DNA from: Macrosoma leucophasiata
Lineage: Eukaryota; Arthropoda; Insecta; Lepidoptera; Hedylidae
DNA length: 64,000 nt
Direction: 5' to 3'
Assembly (NCBI GenBank): GCA_036365455.1
Contig: JAWQUS010000017.1
Location: 5,704,001-5,768,000 of the forward strand
The notes under the pieces are model-generated. The model was not told the origin of the DNA, ran no database searches, and saw only the letters and a program-made list of their open reading frames with translations. Below, in pieces: positions 19,331 through 30,700 of the stretch. Positions within the stretch are counted from its first letter, which is position 1. Every line of letters starts with the position of its first letter. A program made the translations under genes and the position numbers.

Positions 19331-20105
19331 GCGAATTACGTACGAAATGAAACATTTTTTTGGCCGTAGGTATTTATTATTGTATGGTCCTTGGTCGCTT
19401 GGTTATTTTTGTTACAGCATCACAAATACAATGCACTGTACACTGATAAATATGGTTGTTATATAAATTCGAAAATTATTTCTGCATCTATTTTATGCTT
19501 TCGAAACGTTATTCTGATATTTACGCAGATTTTATTGTATTGAGCAATTATCTTATTTCATAAACGTCAGATTTTTAAATGCGCCATATTGAATTTCTTC
19601 TGATTTATCATGCTTGTCAAACGAATAACGTTCCGTTTATTGAAGTGCTTGTTATCAACTACGAATCTCGAGATAAACTCTTTCTTAATCTACAAGAAAT
19701 AAACTTTTTACTTGATTTGATTAAAAATAATATTATTAAATATTTATTTATTTACGTACTAAAAATCATCGCATAATTTAAATTAATTTTAATTTACTAT
19801 TGACTTGTAACAATGAATGTCATTAGGCTATTGCTAGAATGGAACGCTTTATACTTTAATATTGCCATTTAAATTGCAAATTACCAAATTGAGTGTAAAA
19901 AACGTATAAATTGGGGTAAAAAACGAAGACTCGACTTTTATGAACCTAAGGAAGGTGAGTTAGAGCCTAGTATACTGAAAGATTAGGTCAGAGCGGCAAT
20001 CAAGCATTTAAAGTATTTTAAAGAAACGTAAAGCCACAGGAAGATATTTGCTAGGTACTAATTGAAACAATAAAGCTTCGGGAGAGTGTGCAAATATTTC
20101 ACGTA
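19331..20105. other. Intergenic, AT-rich, no repeat recognised
   Basis: Upstream of the Ptpmeg promoter region. A 65-residue forward open frame at 19579-19776 has no recognisable motif and is not called. Confidence 0.4.
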
Positions 20106-20152
20106 GTTAGCCACACCTTATAGTACCTACCGTACTATAAGGTGTGGCTAAC
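20106..20152. repeat. Perfect 21-bp inverted repeat with 5-nt loop
   Basis: GTTAGCCACACCTTATAGTAC, loop CTACC, then the exact complement. Not part of a repeat family seen elsewhere in the window. Confidence 0.9.
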
Positions 20153-20629
20153 GGGAACCTGGCTTTAAGCCACAGCTTAAAGATACAAAATACTGTGCCC
20201 AAGCTTGGACTCGTACTGTTTTTAGAAAAGTAGCCCACTTGTCCACATTTCACAAAAAGTGCAGTAATTATAATGTGATTGCGCTTATTTTTCATGAAAG
20301 TAAAATTCTTCATGAGAATGACTAAAAATCCGGATTTTTGCATTTTTTATAAATCCTCATTTTAGGGTTCAAATTCGGTTTATTCGAATTTTGGTTAAAA
20401 TTTATCTCAGGAAAATCATTCGATGGTAGACTTATGGTAGATGGTAGACTTTAACGACTTTTCCCTCCGTAAGCTCTACAATAAATCTTTCATGATTCAT
20501 ATCGACAAGTCCATCTTTGGAGGCCCCCAGAACCGGAGGTTTGTGGCGGACCGCCCCAGCCGCCCCCCACTCCTCTTAGTCCGCCACTGCATCGATGCAT
20601 GTTAAATACCTACTCACTCAAACTAGAAT

Positions 20630-20843
20630 AATAAAAAAAATACGCTTACACTCACAGCCCCACAGTAGGTATATATATATACCTGTGTCGTGGGTGCCGT
20701 TGTACACATACAACACATACACAAACACCCAGACCCGAAACAAATATCTGTAGGCCATACAAATATTTGTCCCGGTGCGGGGATCGAACCAGCGACCCTT
20801 CGAATCAAACGGTCATCTCACACCGCTGGACTAACCGGGTCGT
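20630..20843 (-). repeat. SINE-T (tRNA-derived), full length
   Basis: Complement: GACCCGGTTAGTCCAGCGGT.. head, B box GGTTCGATCCCC-like, two ATATTTGT blocks, GTGTATGTGTTGTATGTGTA, CACAGGTATATATATATACC, GTGAGTGTAAGCGTATT and A/T tail. Confidence 0.9.
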
Positions 20844-20849
20844 CTAAGA

Positions 20850-23800
20850 CCTGAGAATATCACCAGTAAATCTGCCATATCGAAAGCCATATTTTATATT
20901 GGCGTACGATGATCTGACTGATGATCATCTCAGAAGCTGTTTGTTTATTACACTCTCCATGACCTTATCAAGTAGGTAGGTATCGCTTTATAGCCTCTTG
21001 TAAGAGAGTAGTATGTTCTGTTCTGTGCTTTATAGCAAATAGCCGCTTTCGCTGTTGGTCGCTACAGGTTCGTTTTTTTTGCTCAAATACACAAGGGCTC
21101 TTGTCTGATCTTAAAAAAGTGAGAAGAGGTGCGTAAAAACAATAATAAGGAAATATTATTATTGTTTTCAAGTTATTTATTTCGCCCAATTTTATACATT
21201 AGCAATTTTTTTTAATTTTTTATTACTAGTGTTGCGGTTATTCCACCGACAAGAGCACAGCTTTTAAATAAGGAAGAAGCTACAAGCGAAACTAGTGTAC
21301 ATCAACTATAATAACTGATCGAGTAGCTACCGAACTAGACCTACCGAGCTACAGAACTCGTTTTCTTTCATTGAAGAAGACGAAGGAAAAGGAAGATGAA
21401 AGGTCGTGAAATAAATTATTTCGATAGGCGGTTGAATTCCTGGACCCATAGATTTATTATACTCCTGGACCCTTATATATGTTTATTACGTCTTATCGAA
21501 TGAATTTAAAAATCTAAACTGAATCACAAAAATATATTCATAAAACGATGTTTTATCAAGAAATTATGTTTTATGAAGAAACCAGGCTAAATATCCTGTC
21601 GTCTTTTTGAGTAGTTAATTATTGCATAGCAATATGAGGTACTCTTAGTGATTAGTTATTTGAATGAAAAATTGAGAAAAGGAATAAAACAAAGATTCAA
21701 ACAGTTATCTGCCTTTAATCTGCTCATCTTCATAATCCAGCAGCCATAGTCATCCATCGGTACCATTACAGGAAGAAAAAATTAATACGCTATTACATAC
21801 TGTTACATTTTGGTTTGAATATGTGATACAGATGAAGTTATGTGTAGTAGACTTTTAATTGTATTTTAAACTATTATTATTATAGATACATGCGAATTAT
21901 GAAAACCAGGGTGCAACGCGATTTTGCCTTGTAATAAAAATTTATATTTAATTACATTTGTAACGGGACTAGCTGTTTTTTATAGTTAAATAATTATTTG
22001 TACTTAGCATTCTATGCTTCATTCTATTATACTAGTGATTGATGTGAATCAGATTTTTCGTAATGTGAAGAAAAATATTCGTAAATATTATGTGTAATTT
22101 ATATTTTGTCATTAAATATGATCGTATACAATGTCGTTTCCTAATTTCTATTTCTACGGTAACGGAAATGTTTTACCTGAAATACGATGAATAGTAAGTA
22201 GTTATTCAGTTTAGGGATAGTTTCACGGAAAATCTGATTCGAATTATAAGTACAGCTTATGAGCAACATCGCATCGCACTTTTGTAAGTCACTGTATACC
22301 TTACTGCTTGTTTGTGGGTGTGTTGGTGTAATAGTCGATAAAAAATTCCGTTCATGAGAGAAAATTTCGATTATGGCCAAACATTCCACTTTTTTTCTTA
22401 AATTCATTAAATACACATTTTTTTGCACTTGTAATAATTTTTGAAAATATAAATTTTGATAATATTTTTTTATCATTTGTTCCTAAATATTACTCCAAAT
22501 AGTTTTTTATTATCCTTAATATTGTATTTACAATTTTTCAACAGCCGAAAAATATGTTCAATTTTTATAATATTATTTTTTAACGACTCTTGTTAAGTAG
22601 TAGGTAACAGTACAAATATTAATGATCACAAGTTGGTTTTCATTGGTCATTAACATACGTTAAATTACAGCCTTATTACTATCGGTAATACATTTAACAG
22701 CAGGTCTTGTCGGGAACTTGTAACTAAACTATTTACACTCTCTTAATGTCATACATTTTAATTTTATTGAATGCCAAATGTTAGTGCATTAAATTAACTA
22801 ATAATAGTGAAGTATGCAGCACAGTCTCGAGTATAATAGAAATATAATAATATTAAGATAGGTTATCGTAGGTATACGAGCAACAAAATTTTAAGAAAAG
22901 ACAAATTTGATGTGAGTCGAACTTTCATCCTTTAGATCCATATCCTGATCCCCTTAGCATATTGTAGGTACCTATCTCTGTCAAGGATTCTGTGACACCA
23001 TTTTTTTTTTCAATTTCAAACCAATTTAGTTAAATGTTATAGCATGGAAATTGACATTAGATTTAACTATTTTTTTATATGGGTTTTGTCTGTGGGATTA
23101 TAACAAAAAGCATCATGACTGTACCAAAATATCATAAATTAAATAGTTTCATGAACTATATCATATTATAAGTAAAAGATTAAAAAACACCTAGAAATAG
23201 GATAGAATCATGAATAAATAAAAAGTTCATTTTTTATTTTTATACATAGGAATAGTTTAACTTTTTCGTAAGGATTAAAAAGAGGTAACAAACATTTTTC
23301 TTATTCTATATCAAGTCAATTTGAATGCGCGTACTTTTGGGTAGTTCAAATTCTTAAAACAAATTAATATATATAATTTTAAATTTTTGTGAATTCTATA
23401 TGTATAATATTTCAAAATCTACATTCCAAATGCGAGGCAATTTTACTAGTTTCATCATTTTAAATTTGTAACTACCCATGAGTACTCACACGACCAAAAT
23501 GTTCTGAAAGACCCCCTGTTACATGTATATGTTTAATAGAAAAATTGCGTTACAAATGAACTCAAAGGAAGAGCAAAATTGAAATAAAGGCTAAATTTTG
23601 GGAAAATTTTAAATACAGCAACAAAATCCAACTTGAACCTACACAAATATCTTACAAAGCTAAACTTAGAGTTCAGTTATAGGTACATAAAACTAATAAT
23701 ACGTTTTAATCAACTAAAATTACGAGAACAATATTTACAATTTACGACAATGCATTTCAATAATTCTATACATATCGTTTAATACCTATCTATTAACAAA

Positions 23801-24619
23801 AAAACGAAGATTTCGAAAAAACTTCAGTAGGCCACTAAGACTGACGACACATTTTTATCTACTTCCATAATATCGATATTATTATCCTAAAACTATAAAG
23901 TGCAACATTCGCTAAATAGAACGTATGAACTCAAGAGTATTTCAATAAATTAATGTTCCTAACACCTACATTATTTCATCGCTGAGAGCTCAATGTATTG
24001 TACCTATTTACAAAATGCAATACTTTTTTTTTTTACAAATCAAAGAAACATTGGAAAGTTCAACTACGCAAACACTGAAACTTCGAGATAAATGGCAAAT
24101 ATTTGTTGGTATACCACTACAATTTTGCTTTAAATTATAAATAATTAGGCCCAACCCACAAAACACGCGAGCGTCCGAGCAAAACGTGTGAAATAGACCT
24201 AATTGATGAGAGTTTACATTACGAAAATCACTTTTTTGTACTAAACATCTATGTTACACTACATACCATTCATAATCATTGTAAAAGTAGCTACATCGAG
24301 ACGAATATATCAGTCGAAATGTTTTTATTATACAATTAATTTTATTTAATTTTAAAAAGAACTAATTATATTCCTAAACTTGGCTGGAATCGTATCGAGA
24401 TTCGAATTAAGGCCAGATTAGTATTTTTTTATGATACGAAATAAAAAACGGCATGTGAAACATATTAAAATTTAGCATATCTAGATCGAGGCAAATTATA
24501 TGTGATACCGTACTACGTGCAGTTCAATTATCGAGATCTCGAATATTCTTTTTTGTTTTAAAATCAACCTGTGGTGTTGTTTTCTTTGCGGTGTTTTCAA
24601 TTACTTGTATATTATTTTA
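20850..24619 (-). other. Repeat-poor AT-rich stretch downstream of pdm3; candidate long 3' UTR
   Basis: No recognisable coding exon and, unlike the rest of the window, almost no SINE, Helitron or LINE copy. Very AT-rich with many AATAAA and ATTTA motifs on both strands. Neural transcription factor genes often carry multi-kilobase 3' UTRs, and depletion of insertions would fit a transcribed, constrained tail. A 111-residue open frame on the minus strand at 22141-22476 has no recognisable motif and coding-unlike composition. The assignment as UTR is inference. Confidence 0.3.
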
Positions 24620-24744
24620 TTAAACCATGCCTTTTGACATCATTCGAACAGTGTTTTTGAGTGCTTGGCGTTTGTTACAAAACCATATTCTGATAACTTC
24701 ACGTTCGTAGCCTAGTTGATGCGCCAAACCGGTGATTTCCGTGC
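24620..24744 (-). CDS. pdm3: pdm3 last exon: homeodomain helices 2-3 and stop
   Basis: Two bases, 40 codons and TAA (24622-24620). TEITGLAHQLGYEREVIRIW is helix 2, turn and start of helix 3, then FCNKRQALKN is the DNA-reading helix with the Cys of WFCN that is diagnostic of POU homeodomains. Only 12 residues (TVRMMSKGMV and preceding bases of the helix) follow, as expected for this class. Acceptor TTTTTTTCCAG. An AATAAA overlaps the stop codon and is too early to be the real polyadenylation signal; the 3' UTR probably extends to the left. Confidence 0.96.
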
Positions 24745-27700
24745 CTGGAAAAAAAAGGATAATGTTCACCAATCTATTTTTCATAGAAAGCTGTATGATT
24801 AGATTTTATGAGCTATGTTTTATGTCCAAGATAATAGAAGTCTAACCTATTCATATTTTTAAAATGCAGTGGGTCATAGAGAAGCTATCTAATTTTATGA
24901 ACCTAATATCTCTAACTCCGTGAACCAAGGCGAGATGCCAACCCGAGATCTGCTCTCAGTTCACCAAGCCAGAACAACCAATTTTGTTACAAACAGTTCA
25001 TCAATTACATAAAAGTCATATACAATTTTAGTAAGGGACTTCGCGTGAAGATACATAGTTACATACAATTTTATAGAAAATAAATATCAAATTGAACTTT
25101 AACATTTACTAACTTTTATAGTGTACTGTACGACTTTATTCGTCGGCAGGCAGAGGTGAATGTTTATATTCGACTGTAACATATTTATACGATTTTGCCA
25201 GGAACGCTTATGTCCAATCAAATCGCAGGTGAGCCTATTAAAATCTCCGGAGCATTACCAAACTCCTAGGATGGGATTGGGACACTTCTGCAAAACCTAA
25301 TCTTCTCCTAACTTCACACGTAGGATCGAACTCAGGACAATTTCGAATCTAGGTGTAGCAAAAGTAGCCTGCTACCACTATGCTAATGAGACATAAATAT
25401 ACGTCAAATGAGTTTTTTCTCCATAATATATATTATATCCATATGTATGTATGTATCTTCCCGCCAGGTCCCTAACGGGGTAGGCAGAGAGTCTAGAGCG
25501 CTAGATATCCCGGTCCTGACAAATCTCTCGTGCCTCGTCTACCTTCATCATTCTCTATTCATTCATTATATCCATAATATTATATAATCTCCATATTATA
25601 TAATAATAATATTTCAATATTACCAAATTATTCTATTAATTAATAAATAAAACCTTTCGATATTAAAATTTAAAATATTTTCATGAGACAAACAACATAA
25701 ATTTTAATACTTGTCATTTTTTTTAGAGGGTAATTATAATATTACGTATGATAACCCTTAATTAAAGCCACATCTACATTATCATTATAGTATCACCTAC
25801 CTGAGGGATGCGTGTTCCTTTCGAAGTGAGCGTTCAATAGTTCAAGAGCTTGCGGTGTGAAGGAGGTGCGTCGTTTGCGTTTCTTACTTGGCTCCATGCC
25901 TATGAAGTCGGTGAGATGGTTCTGGCCGGACGCGTACCTGGAATAATGGGAATAGGGCTTTAAATAACGATGCAAAATACATGACTAAGTAAGTACCTTT
26001 ATGTAGGTAGTATGGTCAAGAGTTCAATTTTTTTAAAACACAAAAATCATTTTATGTCGTTGTTAGTATTTCAATTACTACAGTCGTATTTTTTTATGTC
26101 AAAGGATTGACAGACAAGCAGACTACGGGCCACCTGATGGAAAGTGTTTACCGTCGGTTGAACATTTGCAACATCAGGGGAGTTGCCAACGCACTGCCAG
26201 CCCTGAAGGACTCTTTTGACGCTAGTTTTGAACAAACCCATATTGTAGCGCCGGGGGAACACCCGGAGGTAAGTTCGATCCACAATTTGCACGTTCTGGG
26301 CAGGAATAAACGCGCCAATCGGACTGTTGAGCACTTCCAAGTATCCGTTCTGTGCGGCTGGAACTTCCCTCATCGGCGGGTGGTGCGATGCAGGAATGTA
26401 GACGATGGCACCAGATCGAACAGTTCATCAGAGCACTCACCATTGTAAAGGCGATAGAAAATGCACAGACATCTGATTTCTCTGCGCCGGCTCAGATCTT
26501 CGAGTCGATCTGTGATTCCTGGGTCTTTGACGATGCGGTGGCACATTTTTGAATAGAGTCAAGGTGACCAAGCTGGTATTTATGGTGGGAGCCCAAAGAT
26601 GAGAGCAGTATTCCAAATGGGCTCTTGAGCTTTATAGAGCTGTAGAAGTTGCCCCGATGTGAAATACTGCCTCGCCTTGTTTAGTACCCCCCAAGCTTCT
26701 TGGATGGCTTCTTGGAGCAGCTTGGTCTTACCCTCAATGTGACCCTGAAACTGCATCTCACAACAACTGTCAACAGCCAGGATACCGTCACTTTTACTAA
26801 TGGTGAGTTGAGTGCTCTGGAACTGTGGCGCTACAATAAATGGGGATAATTTATTATAATATTCGTATGATAAGTACCTGGCCTCGTTCTGAAATGGTGT
26901 TGCTAATATTAAATTTTTACGTTAAATTAATCTATGCTAACACAGAGAATATTATTAGATTATATTCACTTCGCAACTCACTGCGCGTAATGAATAAAAT
27001 TTTGTAGCTGTATAAAACAATCGGTATCTACTTAGTCTGAACGGACCAAAAAGAATAGACTACAAGTCCATTCGACCCTAATCAAAAAACGTCTAATATG
27101 GGGCATTTCACGCCAAGAGGACAACGAAAATAAGTCAGGTCTTGAAATTTGTTCTGTTCTGTTTGTTTATACTTCTAGTGAACATGGACGTGTCCATTAT
27201 TTTTTTTATGTGGTGTTTTTTTGGTCGAGTTACGAGCTTTTGAAAATTAGCAATTTACGAGGAATGCATTTTTTGGATGCAAAATTTATTTCATCAAATA
27301 ATTTGTGACAAAACTTTATAGACATTGTTTGTAAAGTTAAAAGTAGTTATGCAGTTTTTACTTTTTCCATAGAATTCGAAACTCGATTTTTTTACTCGTA
27401 AACCGGAAGTGAAGATTTCAAATCTATATTCGAATAACTTCGCAATATATTTTTTTATATTTTTATTCTACGGTAGGTACGATAATAATAATAATAATAA
27501 TCAAGAGGCTTTCGCTAGGTGGATGGATCAAGGGTCTGATACAGAAAGCAGTACTCCTCGGCACGGCACGAATAGTGAGGAGGTTCCTGTCTCTGTGTCC
27601 CTAACCACCGGCAGCTTGGACCCTGCTCTCGCTGCCGGCGGCACACTATTTTTTAATTTTTTATATATATATTTGTTGTTTTTTTTTATACATATATATG

Positions 27701-30700
27701 CAAAAAATTATAAAATAAGTTGAATCAATAAATAAGTGGAATAATAATAAAGCCTTTTTTATTCCACATCCTTATGTTACATACATTTCGTTTAAAGTAA
27801 GTAATTACAATTTATATTAACCTATGTTAGTATTATTTTATTCCTTATATCTAATTGTTAGTGCTATCGCTAGGTTATGGGACATGGACCCCTCCTTGGG
27901 TGAAGGCCTCCATCTTTCGCCAGTATTCTCTGTTTTTGGCTTTAATTGTCCAGTCTCTTCAAATTATATCGTTCAAATCATCAGCCCACCGTCTGTTTGG
28001 CCTACCTACATTTCTCTACCCTTCTGGTCCCTTCCATCTTTTTGCTTGAATAGTCCAGCGGCGGTCAGTGAATCGTGAAACGTGACCCATTGCCATTTTA
28101 GTTTTAAGGCTTGTGTTAGTGCGTCTGTTGTTTTAATTGTTTTTCTTATTATCTCGTGGTTTATTTTATGAATTTTTCTTATTTTTAAGGTATTTCTCAT
28201 AGCCCTTTGTGTTGTTCTAATCAATTGTTTTGCTCTATTTGTGTAGGTCCATGTTTGACAACCATAAAGTAAACATGGCAAAAGGCAGGTGTCGAAAACA
28301 ATTTTCTTTAAATTTATAGAGTAGTCTCCTTTAAGAATTTCCAATTTTTTTTCCAGGTTAAAGTTGTTCTTCTTTGTATTTCTTCTTCGTTAGACGTCTT
28401 TTTGAATGAAAGTTTTTTACCTAAATAAATGTAGTCGTTCACATATTCTATTAAATCGCCTTCTTCTGTATTGATGGGTAGTTGAAGGCTGTTGGTCATC
28501 ACTTTAGTTTTTTTTTGCATTCATTTCGAGTCCCTACTTTCTTACTTTCTCGGTCAGTTAATCATATACTTGTATAGTTAATCATATTGACGACCCGGTT
28601 AGTCCAGCGGTGCGAAACCACCGTTTGATTCGAAGGGTCGCGGGTTCGATCCCCGCACCGGAACAAATATTTGTATGGCCTACAGATATTTGTTTCGGGT
28701 CTGGGTGTTTGTGTATGTGTTGTATGTGTACAACGGCACCCACGACACAGGTTTATACCTACTGTGGGGCTGTGAGTGTAAGCGTATTTTATTTATTTTA
28801 TTTTATTTTATATTTTCTAATTCGCTTGAGCTGTTGGCTAAAACTACAATGTTGTCTGCGAACCTTAAATGATTTAATCGGGAACCATTTATATAAATCC
28901 CTTTGTCTTTCCAATTTATAGTTCGAAATATACTTTCCAGCACTGCAATGAATAGTTTTGGCGACAAGGGATCTCCTTGTCTTACACCTCTTTCTATTTT
29001 TATAGAATTTCCCCTAGTTTCCAGCTTAACCCTGCTTGTACTGTTTGCATATACATTTTTGATTATGTTCACATATTTTTGTTCGATATTAAACATTTTT
29101 AAAGCGTTCCAGATCGATTTATGACTAATCCTATCAAAAGCTTTGCTGTAGTCAATAAATCCCAGGTAAAGTGGAACGTTAAATTCTCTATATTTCTCGA
29201 TCACCTGGTCCAGTGTATGTTTATGGTCAGTCGTGCTGAAACCTAAACGAAAACCTGCTTGTTCAATTGGCTGTAGATTATCGATTTTACTATTTATGCG
29301 TTTTAAGATAATGGAAGCGAAGAGTTTGTAAATACTAGCCATTAAGCTAATTGGCCGATAATTGCCAATATCTAGTGGATTCCCTTTTTTATAAAGAAGA
29401 ATGATATCCAATGAACACCATTGTGTTGGAACTGTTTCCTTATCCAGTATCATATTGAACACTTGTGTTAAGTGGCTGAACAAAACTGGTGCTCCAAGTT
29501 TCAAGGATTCGTTCGTTATTCCATCCAAGCCTGGGCTTTTATCGGTCTTGAGGTGTTTTATATGTATGTATACTTCTTCTTCATATATTTTTTCAACCGT
29601 ATTTGCATGTGCTGTTAAGTTTCTGTTCGTATCTGGGTTATTATCATCGTCTTCCCTTTTTTTGTACAATGCTTGATATAACTCTGTTGCTTGGTATAAC
29701 ATCTTTTCTAGTTGAAGTTTCTCTAGATTTGTTTCATAATTTTTGTATCCAAGTTTTACATGTGTTAAGTTCTTTAAATGCTCTCTTTGTGCTTCTAAAT
29801 TTGTATATTTTTTTTGTTATAATTATGTCTTTGTTTTTTATAATCATTTTTGATAGATTTATGTGTTGCTTTAAATACTTTGCTTTATTTTTTCTTTGTT
29901 TCTTTATCTTTATTCTTTTTAGATAACAGTTCGTTGCGTGTTTTTATGTTATTGTGTCGTTGCTAAATATTTTATGTTCTTTTTCCCTAATTTCATCTTT
30001 TGTCTTCGTTAGGCTACATATTATGGATTCTGCTAGTACCTCATAGTATTTTTGGACATTGGTGGTAGGTATCATTTAATCGGTTTTCGATGTTAGTTTT
30101 TAGGGAATTGGTATAATTTTTTATTTCATCGGTTGTTTTGGGAATTTTTAGCGCAGTTTTGTAACTTTTTCTGCTCCTGGGTTGGTTTTCCAAGCGAATA
30201 GTCGCACGTAATAACCGGTGATCAGATGAATGCTTTGTCATAGTTTGGACTTCGAAATTAGAGATCAATTTTGAGGTGTTTGTCATTATAAAATCTATTT
30301 CATTTTTGGTTTTTTGGTCGGGCGATATCCAAGTCCACCTTTTACTGTCTCTTTTTTTGAAAATTGTATTTATTATCGATAGTCTGTATTCATAAGCGTA
30401 ATTTATTAACTGTTCTCCTCTTTTATTTCTTGTGCCAAAACCATACTTGCCCATTATAAGATTTTCGTAAGGTCTGGGTTGTCCTATTTTGGCATTAAAA
30501 TCTCCTATTACTACTACTATTTTATCAGCTATTGTGTGTGCTTTTGAGAGATCATTATAAAATACTTGGATATCGGCATCTGATGAATTTTCGGTAGGAG
30601 CATATGCTTGGATAACTGAGATTTTAATTTCTTGACACTTTAACTGTAGCACGGCTACTCTTTCCGAAATACCAGTAAAACTTTCGATATTTTCTTTCAA

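Noticed and set aside
22141..22476. 111-residue open frame on the minus strand downstream of pdm3
   Set aside because: No recognisable domain, AT-driven amino acid content and no flanking splice or promoter signal; likely chance within the putative 3' UTR.
28651..28672. tRNA gene at the SINE-T head
   Set aside because: A and B boxes are present but the sequence is the head of a full SINE found five times in the window.
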